Below are positions 17,075-24,999 of a stretch of DNA of 64,000 nt, in pieces; the first letter of the stretch is position 1; every line of letters begins with the position of its first letter. Where the stretch lies: NCBI GenBank assembly GCA_003169845.1, contig PNAG01000028.1, positions 83,490 to 147,489 of the forward strand, given 5' to 3'. The notes under the pieces are model-generated. The model saw only the letters and a list, made by a program, of their open reading frames with translations, ran no database searches and was not told the DNA's origin. The stretch is from Candidatus Dormiibacterota bacterium. Its GTDB lineage: Bacteria; Chloroflexota; Dormibacteria; Dormibacterales; Dormibacteraceae. Both the position numbers and the translations under genes were made by a program.

Positions 17075-17839
17075 ATGATAGGGGCAGTGCCAAAAGCGCT
17101 GGAAGTAGCCCTGATCGACGTGGGCGGCACACTCTGGCCAAACTCATGGCCGTTTCGCATGACTGACCGGGCCGGCCGGCACGAGCGAGTGGCCGCCGCG
17201 ATGCCGCTGCTGGAGGCGGCTGTCATCGACTCGCTGGTCGCCGATTTGGTCGAGAGCAGCCGCGTCGGCGACGAGGCACGGGCCATCTCGACGGAGACGA
17301 CACGGACGATCCCGGCCGCCGAGATCTTGATTGCTGCATCGCTCGAGCGACAGGGTCTGGACGCGGATGCCGCCGCCGTGAACCGGATCAGGCGCGCCAT
17401 GGCCCTCCCCGTGGCGGACCGCATGAAGCCGCTGCCCGGCGCGATCGAGCTGCTGGTGGAGATCCGCGCGCTTGGGCTGAAGAGCATCATCGCAAGCAAC
17501 ACCTACTGGCGCGACGCCGAGAGCTACTGGGAAGATTTTCGCCTGCTCGGAATGGCCGGCCACGTCGATGCGATCGTCACGTCCGTCGACGCGGGCCACC
17601 TCAAGCCGCACCCGGCCGTGTTTGAGATGGCGATGCGGGTCGCGGGATGCCCGGCTGAGCGCTGCGTCGTGATCGGCAACCGCGAGGAGAACGATGTCGA
17701 ACCGGCGCTGGCGCTTGGTATGCGCACCATCCTCGTTTATCCCGACGACCCGCAGCCGGCTTCCAGCCGCGCCCACGCCGTCGTGCCAGACCTCTGGGAG
17801 TGCGCCCGCGCCCTGAAAGCTATGCTCCACGACGGATGA
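17075..17839 (+). CDS. HAD-superfamily hydrolase-like protein
   Basis: A 254-aa HAD protein. Motif I reads DVGGT (Asp15, with Gly17 where most phosphatases have the second Asp), motif II is IIASNTYWRD, motif III is the LKPHP lysine, and motif IV is VIGNREENDVEPAL. The missing second Asp makes ordinary phosphatase activity doubtful. Its stop overlaps the hcrC start by 4 nt (ATGA), so it is translationally coupled to the molybdoenzyme genes and may serve that pathway. GTG 17087 is an alternative start. Confidence 0.8.
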   Translation: MIGAVPKALEVALIDVGGTLWPNSWPFRMTDRAGRHERVAAAMPLLEAAVIDSLVADLVESSRVGDEARAISTETTRTIPAAEILIAASLERQGLDADAAAVNRIRRAMALPVADRMKPLPGAIELLVEIRALGLKSIIASNTYWRDAESYWEDFRLLGMAGHVDAIVTSVDAGHLKPHPAVFEMAMRVAGCPAERCVVIGNREENDVEPALALGMRTILVYPDDPQPASSRAHAVVPDLWECARALKAMLHDG

Positions 17840-18330
17840 AGCAAGAGGTGCTTCGAGACGTCGAGCGGGTGGTCTTGAAACTCGACGTCAACGGCGAGCG
17901 CACGGAGCTGCTGCTGCCGGTGCACAAGACGCTCCTCGAAGTGCTCCGCGAGGATATGCAGCTCACCGGGACGAAGCACGGCTGTGAGCTCGGCGAGTGC
18001 GGCACCTGCACCGTGCTGGTCGACGGGCGGCCGGAGCTGAGCTGCCTCGTGCTCCCCATCCAGGTCGAGGGACACGCGATCACCACCGTCGAAGGGATGG
18101 CGGACGGGGCGGTGCTGCATCCGTTGCAGCAGGCATTTGCCGAGCTGGGCGCGGCTCAGTGCGGGTACTGCACGCCCGGCATCTTGCTGTCGGCGAAATC
18201 GCTTCTCGAAACCACGCCCCGGCCGTCGCGCGACGAAATCCGCGAGGCGCTCGCAGGGAACCTGTGCCGGTGCACGGGCTACTCGAAGATCCTGGACGCG
18301 GTCGAGCTTGCCGCGGGACGAATGACATGA
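17836..18330 (+). CDS. hcrC: xanthine-oxidase-family [2Fe-2S] subunit, HcrC type
   Basis: A 164-aa electron-transfer subunit. The N-terminal plant-ferredoxin cluster uses Cys50, Cys55, Cys58 and Cys70 (CELGECGTC). The C-terminal helical cluster domain uses Cys109, Cys112, Cys144 and Cys146 (CGYCTPG, CRCTGY). It carries electrons between the FAD/4Fe-4S subunit and the molybdenum centre. It overlaps the preceding HAD gene and the following large subunit by 4 nt each (ATGA), showing tight coupling. A HcrC assignment rests on the neighbouring hcrB insertion. Confidence 0.92.
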   Translation: MKQEVLRDVERVVLKLDVNGERTELLLPVHKTLLEVLREDMQLTGTKHGCELGECGTCTVLVDGRPELSCLVLPIQVEGHAITTVEGMADGAVLHPLQQAFAELGAAQCGYCTPGILLSAKSLLETTPRPSRDEIREALAGNLCRCTGYSKILDAVELAAGRMT

Positions 18331-20696
18331 CTTCCGATGGCAAGTTCGGCGTTATCGGCAAGCCACTTCAAAAAGTTGACGCGGTCGCCAAGGTCACCGG
18401 CCGGGCGATCTACGCCGACGACATGCTCCTCCCTCGCACCCTTCACTGCCGGATCCTGCGCAGCCCGCACCCGCACGCGCGCATCCTCTCGATCGATACG
18501 TCCGCGGCGCGCCGCATTCCCGGTGTCCAGGCTGTCATCACCGGAGCCGACCTTCCGATCAAGTTCGGCATCCTGCCCGTGACGCAGGACGAGCGCGCGC
18601 TGGAGCACGAGAAGGTCCGCTACGTCGGCGATCCCATCGCCGCGGTGGCCGCGATCGACGAGGAGATCGCCGCCGCGGCATGCGACGCGATCTCCGTGGA
18701 GTACGAGGTCCTCGAGCCGGTCATGTCCATCGACGAAGCACTCGCCGCACCTAAGGACGAGCGGATCCAGGACTACGGCGGTCCTCACAACATCCACAAG
18801 CTCGTCGCTCTGGAGTTCGGCGACGTCGAGGCCGGCTTCGCACAGGCAGACCATGTACGCGAAGACGTGTTCTTCTTCCAGGGCAACACGCACCTGCCGA
18901 TGGAGCAGCACAGCGCCATCGCCACTTATGTGGACGGAAGGATCACTCTGTGGTCCTCCACCCAGGTCGTGCACTACGTGCACAGAGCGCTCTCCAAGGT
19001 GCTGGAGCTGCCGATGAGCCGCATTCGCGTCATCGGCGCCGCGCACGGCGGCGGGTTCGGCGGCAAGACGGATCCGTTTGCGCACGAGATCATCGTGTGC
19101 AAGCTCGCGATGCTGACCGGCCGTCCAGTCAAGTGCACGCTGACCCGTGAAGAGGTCTTCTACGCGCACCGCGGCCGGCACCCCGTGCTCATGTGGGTGC
19201 GCACCGGGGTCACGCGCGACGGGCTGATCACGGCGATGCATTTCCGCACCGCGCTCGACGGCGGCGCGTACGGCTCTTATGGCGTGGCCTCGACTTTCTA
19301 CACCGGAGCGCTGCAGACCGTGACGTACGACATCCCCGCCTATCGATTCGAAGGCTGCCGCGTTTTCACCAACAAGCCGCCGTGCGGGCCCAAGCGCGGC
19401 CACGGCACACCGCAGCCGCGTTTCGCGTTGGAGCTGCACCTGGAGAAGATCGCGCACGACCTCGGCATCGACCCTGTCGACCTGAAGCGGCGCAACTTCG
19501 TAATGCCGCACACGAGGACCGTGAACTGGATGCGCGTCACGTCCTGCGGCCTCGAGGAATGCACCGAGCGGGTGATGACCGCGTCGGGTTACGCGCATCG
19601 CGACAAACGGCCCGGCCACGGGATGGGGTTCGCGATCTCGAGCTATCTGTCGGGCGCGGGCACCGCCATCTACTGGAACGACATGCCCCATTCCGAGGTC
19701 CAGATCAAGGTCGACCGCGGCGGCGTGACGGCTTACTGCGGCGCGATGGACATCGGCCAGGGCTCGGATTCCGTGCTCGCCACGATCGTTGCCGAAGAGC
19801 TCGGGCTGCAGCCCGCCGACGTGCGCCTTGTCACAGCGGACACCGACACCACGCCCATCGACCTCGGCTCGTACTCCTCGCGCGTCACGTTCATGGCCGG
19901 CAACGCGGCGATCGAGGCCGCCCGAAAGATGCGCGGCATGTTGATCGAGGCGGTCGCGGCGAAGATGAAATGCGATGCCGCCGCGGTCGAGGTGGCCGGC
20001 GGTCGCATCGGAGACTTCAGCTTCCAGGAAGCAAGCGTGCTCGCGGAGGGCCGCTTCGGAACCCTCATCAGCGCCGGCAGCTACACGCCGCCGAAGCTCG
20101 CGGGTCCTTACAAGGGATCGGGCGTCGGCCCGAGCCCCGCCTACAGCTACTCGGCGTGTGTCGTCGACCTCGAGGCCGACGCGCGCACCGGGCTGGTGAA
20201 GGTCAACAGGATCTGGATCGCGCACGACGTCGGCCGTGCAATCAATCCTCTGCTGGTCGAGGGCCAGGTCGAAGGCAGCGTCTACATGGGCCTGGGCGAA
20301 GCGCTCATGGAAGAACAGGCCTTTCGCAAGGGCCTGCACAAGTGGCCGTCGATGCTCGAGTACAAGTCGCCCACATTCCTCGACATGCCGGAGGTCGAAA
20401 CCTTCATCGTCGAGACGGTGGACCCCGAAGGACCTTATGGCGCCAAGGAGGCAGGCCAGGGTCCGCTGCTGCCGGTACCTCCCGCCGTGTGCTCGGCGGT
20501 GTACGACGCGCTGGGCGTGTGGATCGACGAGGTGCCTGTAACGCCAGAGAAGATCGTCGAGGCATTGCGTCGCAGAGCTAAAGGTGAGCCGGCGCGATTC
20601 GGGCCCGCGCGATTTCCCAGCATCCCGTACCCGACGGCAATCAAAGTCGAACCGCCACCAAGGGAAATGGACCGTGCTGCGACTTCCTCGATTTAA
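18327..20696 (+). CDS. hcrA: molybdopterin-binding large subunit, 4-hydroxybenzoyl-CoA reductase type
   Basis: A 789-aa molybdenum-binding subunit. Molybdopterin-binding segments include HGGGFGGKTDPFAHE, KPPCGPKRGHGTPQ (about 350-365), MDIGQGSD and the active-site GAKEAGQG, with the catalytic Glu near 708. The RGHGT motif, rather than AYRCSFR (form I CoxL) or AFRGFG (xanthine dehydrogenase), points to the 4-hydroxybenzoyl-CoA reductase group. Cofactor insertion would need molybdenum-cofactor genes; moaA lies 8 kb away. It overlaps hcrC by 4 nt and hcrB by 23 nt. The true substrate may be another aromatic CoA ester. Confidence 0.85.
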   Translation: MTSDGKFGVIGKPLQKVDAVAKVTGRAIYADDMLLPRTLHCRILRSPHPHARILSIDTSAARRIPGVQAVITGADLPIKFGILPVTQDERALEHEKVRYVGDPIAAVAAIDEEIAAAACDAISVEYEVLEPVMSIDEALAAPKDERIQDYGGPHNIHKLVALEFGDVEAGFAQADHVREDVFFFQGNTHLPMEQHSAIATYVDGRITLWSSTQVVHYVHRALSKVLELPMSRIRVIGAAHGGGFGGKTDPFAHEIIVCKLAMLTGRPVKCTLTREEVFYAHRGRHPVLMWVRTGVTRDGLITAMHFRTALDGGAYGSYGVASTFYTGALQTVTYDIPAYRFEGCRVFTNKPPCGPKRGHGTPQPRFALELHLEKIAHDLGIDPVDLKRRNFVMPHTRTVNWMRVTSCGLEECTERVMTASGYAHRDKRPGHGMGFAISSYLSGAGTAIYWNDMPHSEVQIKVDRGGVTAYCGAMDIGQGSDSVLATIVAEELGLQPADVRLVTADTDTTPIDLGSYSSRVTFMAGNAAIEAARKMRGMLIEAVAAKMKCDAAAVEVAGGRIGDFSFQEASVLAEGRFGTLISAGSYTPPKLAGPYKGSGVGPSPAYSYSACVVDLEADARTGLVKVNRIWIAHDVGRAINPLLVEGQVEGSVYMGLGEALMEEQAFRKGLHKWPSMLEYKSPTFLDMPEVETFIVETVDPEGPYGAKEAGQGPLLPVPPAVCSAVYDALGVWIDEVPVTPEKIVEALRRRAKGEPARFGPARFPSIPYPTAIKVEPPPREMDRAATSSI

Positions 20697-21690
20697 GTAC
20701 CTGCGGCCGAAGAACGCGCGCGAGGCCGCGCGCATGGCCGCGGACCTGGGGCCGCGGGCGATGTTCGTGGCGGGCGGGACCGATCTCTTTCCCAAGCTCA
20801 AGCGCCGGCAGTTCGACGTCGAGACGCTGATCGCGCTCGACTTCCTGCCACGCGATATCCACAACGGGTCCAGCGAGTGTGTCGTCGGTGCCGGCGTCAC
20901 ACTTGCTTCCGCCGCCAGCAACGAGCATCTGGTGAAAAGCTTCACCGGCTACGCCCAGGCGGCGGGCCTGGTGTCCTCACCTCCGTTGAGAAACGCGGGC
21001 ACGGTTGGTGGAAATCTCTGCGTCGATACGCGCTGCAACTACTACGACATGACCTATGAGTGGCGGAAGGCCGCGGGATTTTGCATGAAGAAGGACGGGG
21101 ACATCTGCCTGGTCGCACCGAGCAGCCCGCGATGCTGGGCCGTGTCGTCGTCCGACACGGCGCCGATGGCGATTGCGCTTGACGGCGTCGTCGGACTGAC
21201 CGGACCCGACGGCGAGCGCGAGCTGCCGGTCTCGGTTCTTTATCGCGATGACGGCATGGACTACATGGCCAAGCAGGCAAGCGAGGTGGTCACGTCGCTC
21301 ACGCTTTCGGCCGGTCGCGACATGAGAACGGCGTACGTAAAGCTGCGGCGGCGCGGCTCGATCGACTTTCCAATCGCAGGCGCAGCCGTGGCCTTGCAGC
21401 TCGACGGCGACGAGGTCGTACGGTGCCGCATCGTGCTCTCGGCAGTGGCCTCGCACCCACTCGAAGCGACAGCGGCTGAAGACTTTCTGAAGGGGAAACG
21501 TGTGGACGCCGAGACGATCCGCGAAACTGCTGACATCGCAGCCAAACCGGCCAAACCGCTGGACAACGCCGATCTCAGCCATTTCTGGCGAAAACGCATG
21601 GTCCACGTCGTGGTGGAGCAGGCGCTGCTTCAGGCAGCGACCAGAACGCCGGGCTCGACGGTTAAGCTTCTAGGTCAATACCCAGAATGA
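20674..21690 (+). CDS. hcrB: FAD-binding subunit with [4Fe-4S] insertion, HcrB type
   Basis: A 338-aa FAD-binding subunit with the flavin motifs FVAGGTDLFPKLKR and NAGTVGGNLCVDTR. After this comes a cysteine-rich insertion (Cys121, Cys137, Cys145, Cys154; spacing 16/8/9) absent from CoxM and XDH medium subunits. This matches the extra [4Fe-4S] loop that distinguishes 4-hydroxybenzoyl-CoA reductase and lets it take low-potential ferredoxin electrons. The start is GTG 20674, with AAGGGA 8 nt upstream. The stop overlaps the next short gene (ATGA). Confidence 0.85.
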   Translation: MLRLPRFKYLRPKNAREAARMAADLGPRAMFVAGGTDLFPKLKRRQFDVETLIALDFLPRDIHNGSSECVVGAGVTLASAASNEHLVKSFTGYAQAAGLVSSPPLRNAGTVGGNLCVDTRCNYYDMTYEWRKAAGFCMKKDGDICLVAPSSPRCWAVSSSDTAPMAIALDGVVGLTGPDGERELPVSVLYRDDGMDYMAKQASEVVTSLTLSAGRDMRTAYVKLRRRGSIDFPIAGAAVALQLDGDEVVRCRIVLSAVASHPLEATAAEDFLKGKRVDAETIRETADIAAKPAKPLDNADLSHFWRKRMVHVVVEQALLQAATRTPGSTVKLLGQYPE

Positions 21691-21857
21691 TTCAATTCCG
21701 CAGACGCCAATCAGGACAGGGAATGGTCGAGTTCGCGCTCATCCTTGCCCTGGTTGCATTGATCGTCATCGTCGCGCTGATCGCGACGGGAAGCCAGGTC
21801 GTCAACCTGTACTCCGACATCGTCCAGACGATGTGCCTCTACCACGCAGGCTGCTGA
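21687..21857 (+). CDS. Flp-type (type IVb) pilin-like small protein
   Basis: A 56-aa protein with a short basic leader (MIQFRRRQSG), then QGMVEFALILALVALIVIVAL, the prepilin signature of Flp/TadE-like pilins: cleavage after Gly, a conserved Glu and a long hydrophobic helix. The mature tail is short, with two Cys. ATG 21687 overlaps the hcrB stop, so it is coupled to the molybdoenzyme operon. No Tad ATPase or prepilin peptidase is in the window, so it is either an orphan pilin or a small membrane anchor. Confidence 0.7.
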   Translation: MIQFRRRQSGQGMVEFALILALVALIVIVALIATGSQVVNLYSDIVQTMCLYHAGC

Positions 21858-21892
21858 CGAACTGATCCCGGCCGTCTAAGCCTTCTAAGCCT

Positions 21893-22534
21893 CTAGCCGG
21901 CGATCGCCGCCGCCGCCGCCTCACCCGCCCGTCGCGCGTTGGCGCGGATGAGCTCGAAGTCGCGGTGGGCCAGCGCATCGGGCGGAAAGAGCGATGCCGT
22001 CAGCCCTACGGCTTTCACCCCCAGCCTCAGATACGCGCCGATGTCTTCGATCGGTACTCCGCCGGAGACCCAGAACGGCACTCCCCCCATGGGGCCGTTG
22101 AGCGCCCGGATGTACTCGGGACCTCCAACGGGGCCGATCGGAAACACCTTGACCAGGGCTGCGCCGGCGACTCTCGCCTGGTAGATCTCCGTCGGTGTTA
22201 GCGCGCCCAACACGCACAGAATGTCCTCCTGCCGGCAGGCGTCGGCCACCTCCGGCAGCAGTACTGGAGTCACCACGAACGAGGCCCCGGCATCTTTTGC
22301 CTCGCGCACGGCGCCTGGATCCCAGACCGTCCCCACCCCCACCGGAAAGCGGCCCCCGGTGGTGGCGATGAGACCGCGGATCATCTCGAAGCACGAGGGC
22401 ACGGTCTTGGTGATCTCGATCGTATGAACGCCACCCTCCAGCGCGGCCAGGCACGCCTGGAACCCCGCGTCAGAGTCCTCCGTGCGCAGCACGCCACACA
22501 GACGATTTGGAAAGACCTGGTCGATGCTCCGCAC
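21893..22534 (-). CDS. KDPG/KHG aldolase family protein
   Basis: A 213-aa class I aldolase of the Eda family, which cleaves 2-keto-3-deoxy-6-phosphogluconate or 4-hydroxy-2-oxoglutarate. The HTIEITKT segment gives the catalytic Glu40, VGVGTVWDP follows, and ALVKVFPIGPVGG carries the Schiff-base Lys129; WVSGGVPIEDIGAYLRLG completes the phosphate site. GTG 22534 gives the usual family length. A longer frame reaches 22624 but runs into the divergent tetR gene. It is probably controlled from the shared 76-nt intergenic region. Confidence 0.87.
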   Translation of the reverse strand: MRSIDQVFPNRLCGVLRTEDSDAGFQACLAALEGGVHTIEITKTVPSCFEMIRGLIATTGGRFPVGVGTVWDPGAVREAKDAGASFVVTPVLLPEVADACRQEDILCVLGALTPTEIYQARVAGAALVKVFPIGPVGGPEYIRALNGPMGGVPFWVSGGVPIEDIGAYLRLGVKAVGLTASLFPPDALAHRDFELIRANARRAGEAAAAAIAG

Positions 22535-22587
22535 AGCCGCGTGAATTATCGCCCGAACCGGTCGGCCAACCCCACTCAGAGGCCAGG

Positions 22588-22613
22588 CATATGTAAGCTG
22601 GTACATACGTATG
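22588..22613. promoter_or_regulatory. candidate TetR operator, two overlapping palindromes
   Basis: TATGTA (22590-22595), a 6-nt gap and TACATA (22602-22607) form an inverted repeat. CATACGTATG (22604-22613) is a perfect 10-bp palindrome reaching into the tetR start codon. They lie between the divergent aldolase and tetR genes, the usual place for an autoregulatory operator. Confidence 0.5.
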
Positions 22614-23210
22614 ACCGGGGCCACGGCGACGGAAAGCTCTCGGGATCAGATCATCCATGCAGCGGCCGACTCGCTCCTGGAGAACGGCTACTCAGGGACC
22701 AGCGTCCGCTCGATCGCGGCTAAGGCCGGCGTCGCGATCGGCAACCTCCAGTACTGGTTTCCGACCAAGTCGGAGCTCCTGGTCGAAGCCTGGCGCTACC
22801 TGACGGCGCGCTCGGTCGAACAGCTGCGGTCCACCCTCAACCAGCTGACCGACCCGCTCGAGGTGCTGGAGATCGGCGTCGAGTCGCTCTGGGACTCGCT
22901 GCGGCGCCTTGGTGACATCCAGCTCGCCGCCTTCGACCTCCTGGTGCAGGCCCCGCGCACCGAGCGCCTGAGGGCGTACCTGCCGGAGCTCTTCACCAGG
23001 TACCGCGAAGTCATCCAGGAGCAGCTCGACCGGCTGGAGGAGGACGGCCGCATCCGCCTCACCGTCCCGCGCGAGGTACTGGTTCCGCTCGTCCTCAACA
23101 CCGTGCTCGGCTTCGGCCTGTACTACGTCGTGACGCGCGACGACGAGTCGTGCCTGAAAGCCCTTTCCGCGTTCAGGCAGCTGGCAGGCTCGCTCGTGGA
23201 GCCCGTCTGA
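22611..23210 (+). CDS. TetR/AcrR family transcriptional regulator
   Basis: A 199-aa one-component regulator. The N-terminal HTH is IIHAAADSLLENGYSGTSVRSIAAKAGVAIGNLQYWFPTKSELL in family terms (residues about 14-57, with TSVRSIAAKAGVAIGNLQYW as recognition core). A helical ligand-binding domain follows. Its stop and the ATG of the next gene share one base, so it is co-translated with the isoprenoid genes downstream and probably regulates them or the divergent aldolase. The inducer is unknown. Confidence 0.9.
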   Translation: MTGATATESSRDQIIHAAADSLLENGYSGTSVRSIAAKAGVAIGNLQYWFPTKSELLVEAWRYLTARSVEQLRSTLNQLTDPLEVLEIGVESLWDSLRRLGDIQLAAFDLLVQAPRTERLRAYLPELFTRYREVIQEQLDRLEEDGRIRLTVPREVLVPLVLNTVLGFGLYYVVTRDDESCLKALSAFRQLAGSLVEPV

Positions 23211-23590
23211 TGTCCGTCCACCTGATCGACCGCGAGCTCGACCGTTTGGAAAGCCTGTGGGAGGACGGCCTGTCGGACACCTACCGCTCCTACCTGGAGG
23301 CGGTCGGGGCCTACGCGCCTGCCGCCCAACCCAAGCTTGCGCTGGCGGCTGCGCTGGTCGAGATCGGCCTCCGGCTCCAGGGCCTCGGCGGCCGGGCTGC
23401 CGCGCCCCCAACCCTGCTGATGGGCGACCTCTGCCTCGCCCGCTCGTCGAGACTGCTGGCCGACGCCGCCCCGCAGGGCGTCCAGGTCGCCTTCGCCCGA
23501 GCGATCGAGGAGATGTCCGCCGCCGGCGCTTCCGGGCGAGCGGTCCCATCGACCCGCGAGCTCCTGCTGCGAGCCTTCGAGGCTAGCTGA
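23210..23590 (+). CDS. small helical protein, possible polyprenyl synthase accessory subunit
   Basis: A 126-aa all-helical protein between tetR and the polyprenyl synthase gene, overlapping each by 1 nt. The segment TLLMGDLCLARSSRLLADA, followed by FARAIEEMSAAG, resembles the GDYLLARA helix of trans-isoprenyl diphosphate synthases and of heptaprenyl synthase component I, but no Asp-rich motif is present. I infer a non-catalytic partner that could set chain length. Family membership should be tested by profile search; it may instead be a lineage-specific protein. Confidence 0.55.
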   Translation: MSVHLIDRELDRLESLWEDGLSDTYRSYLEAVGAYAPAAQPKLALAAALVEIGLRLQGLGGRAAAPPTLLMGDLCLARSSRLLADAAPQGVQVAFARAIEEMSAAGASGRAVPSTRELLLRAFEAS

Positions 23591-24999
23591 TGATCGGCAA
23601 GCGCGTCCGCTTCGAGACCAGGCAGGCCACCGAGTTCGTCGACATCACAGGCCGGCTGCGCGACGAGGTGCGGCGGTCTGGAATGCGGATGGGCAGGCTG
23701 CACCTCCAGTCGCTCCACACCACGCTCGGCCTCGCGGTCAACGAGAACGAACCGCTGCTGCTGCGGGATTTCCAGAGACTGCTCGAACGTGTCGCGCCCG
23801 CGAATGCCGGCTACGAGCACGACGACTTCGCGCGCCGGTTCGAGGTGGCGCTGGACGAGCCGGTCAACGGCCACGCTCATTGCCGCCAGCTGCTGCTCAC
23901 CGGGTTCGCCACAGTTCTCGTCGAAGACGGCGAGCTGGTCCTCGGCCGCTGGCAGTCGGTTTTCGCCGTCGAGCTGGACGGTCCGCGCCACCGCGAGCTG
24001 GCGATCCAGCTGGACGGAGACTTTTCCCTCCCCCCACGAGGGGGCGGGCCAGGGAGAGGGGCGCGCGCAGCAGTCACATCCGACCTACTCGAGCTGGAGC
24101 TCACGCGCCAGCTGCTGGACGACCCCGACCCGGTTTCCGAGCCGATGCGCCGGCTCGTCGAAGCCGGCGGCAAGCGCCTGCGACCGAAGCTCGTGCAGCT
24201 CACCGCCGGGATCGGGCCGCGCAGCGAACCCCTTCGCGCGGCGTCACTGGCCGCCGCCGTCGAGCTTCTCCACAACGCGACCCTCATCCACGACGACTAC
24301 GTCGACGAGAGCGCGCACCGGCGCGGGCGGCCAACCGTCGCGGCCGCCGAGGGTCCGGAGCGCGCGATCGCGGTCGGGGATTACTACTTCGCCAAGGCCA
24401 CACGCCTCATCGCTGAGATTGGCAATCGCAGCGTGACCTCCACCATCGCCGAGGCTCTCGAAGCCGTCTGTGCCTCGCAGATCGACGACGTCGCGCTCCG
24501 CGGTGCGTATCCCGGCGACCGCGATTCCTACCTCGGCGTAGTGCGTGGAAAAACTGCGGCGCTCTTTGCCGCGGCGTGCGCATCGGGAGCGCTGCTCTCG
24601 GAGGCGAGCACGGAAATCGTGGAGGCTCTGCGACGGTACGGCGACCTGCTTGGCGTCGCGTTCCAGATGACCGACGACATGGTGGACTTCAGCGAGAGCT
24701 CGGGCAAGCCGGTGGGTCTCGACATCCGCCAGCGCGTGCTCTCCCTACCTCTTATCTATGCGGCAGAGGACCGCACCGTCGGGCCCGAGGTGCGAAGGTT
24801 GCTCGCCGGGACGCTGGGCGACGCTGAGGTGGGCCGCGTGGCCGAGCTGGTGGTGTCGAGCGGCGCATTGCGGCGAGTGCACGCCGAGGCCGAGACGCTC
24901 ATCGAGGAGGCGGTGCAGGAGCTCGAGAGGGTCGAGCTCGACGGGCAGCGCCCCGTGCTGATCAGCCTCGCCCGCTCGGCCGTCGACCGCACTTTTTGA
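23590..24999 (+). CDS. YjbQ (UPF0047)-polyprenyl diphosphate synthase fusion
   Basis: A 469-aa two-domain protein. Residues 1-143 are a complete YjbQ/UPF0047 domain (LQSLHTTLGLAVNENE with His43, then GELVLGRWQSVFAVELDGPRHR). Residues about 158-469 are a polyprenyl diphosphate synthase with both Asp-rich motifs (DDYVD 235-239; DDMVD 362-366) and the GKRLRPKLV entry. Ala at the fifth position before the first motif suggests a long product. The Pro/Gly linker at 145-157 is encoded by a dispersed palindromic repeat. It likely makes the menaquinone side chain, given menG next door. Confidence 0.9.
   Translation: MIGKRVRFETRQATEFVDITGRLRDEVRRSGMRMGRLHLQSLHTTLGLAVNENEPLLLRDFQRLLERVAPANAGYEHDDFARRFEVALDEPVNGHAHCRQLLLTGFATVLVEDGELVLGRWQSVFAVELDGPRHRELAIQLDGDFSLPPRGGGPGRGARAAVTSDLLELELTRQLLDDPDPVSEPMRRLVEAGGKRLRPKLVQLTAGIGPRSEPLRAASLAAAVELLHNATLIHDDYVDESAHRRGRPTVAAAEGPERAIAVGDYYFAKATRLIAEIGNRSVTSTIAEALEAVCASQIDDVALRGAYPGDRDSYLGVVRGKTAALFAAACASGALLSEASTEIVEALRRYGDLLGVAFQMTDDMVDFSESSGKPVGLDIRQRVLSLPLIYAAEDRTVGPEVRRLLAGTLGDAEVGRVAELVVSSGALRRVHAEAETLIEEAVQELERVELDGQRPVLISLARSAVDRTF
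24022..24062. repeat. dispersed GC-rich palindromic repeat, copy B, inside a coding sequence
   Basis: TTTTCCCTCCCCCC, a short loop and GAGGGGGCGGGCC are followed by AGGGAGAGGGG. It is the same family as the copies at 8164, 38171 and 59195. It is read through in frame and encodes the FSLPPRGGGPGRG linker between the YjbQ and polyprenyl synthase domains. Confidence 0.75.

Noticed and set aside
18279-20945. An 888-codon open frame on the minus strand opposite hcrA and the start of hcrB
   Set aside because: It is the mirror of the real gene in GC-rich DNA; the encoded sequence is His/Arg/Asp-rich with no family motif, while the plus strand encodes clear molybdoenzyme subunits.
17836-21690. Aerobic CO dehydrogenase (coxSLM)
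   Set aside because: The large subunit lacks the form I AYRCSFR motif and the form II AYRGAGR motif, and the FAD subunit has the extra four-Cys insertion of HcrB.
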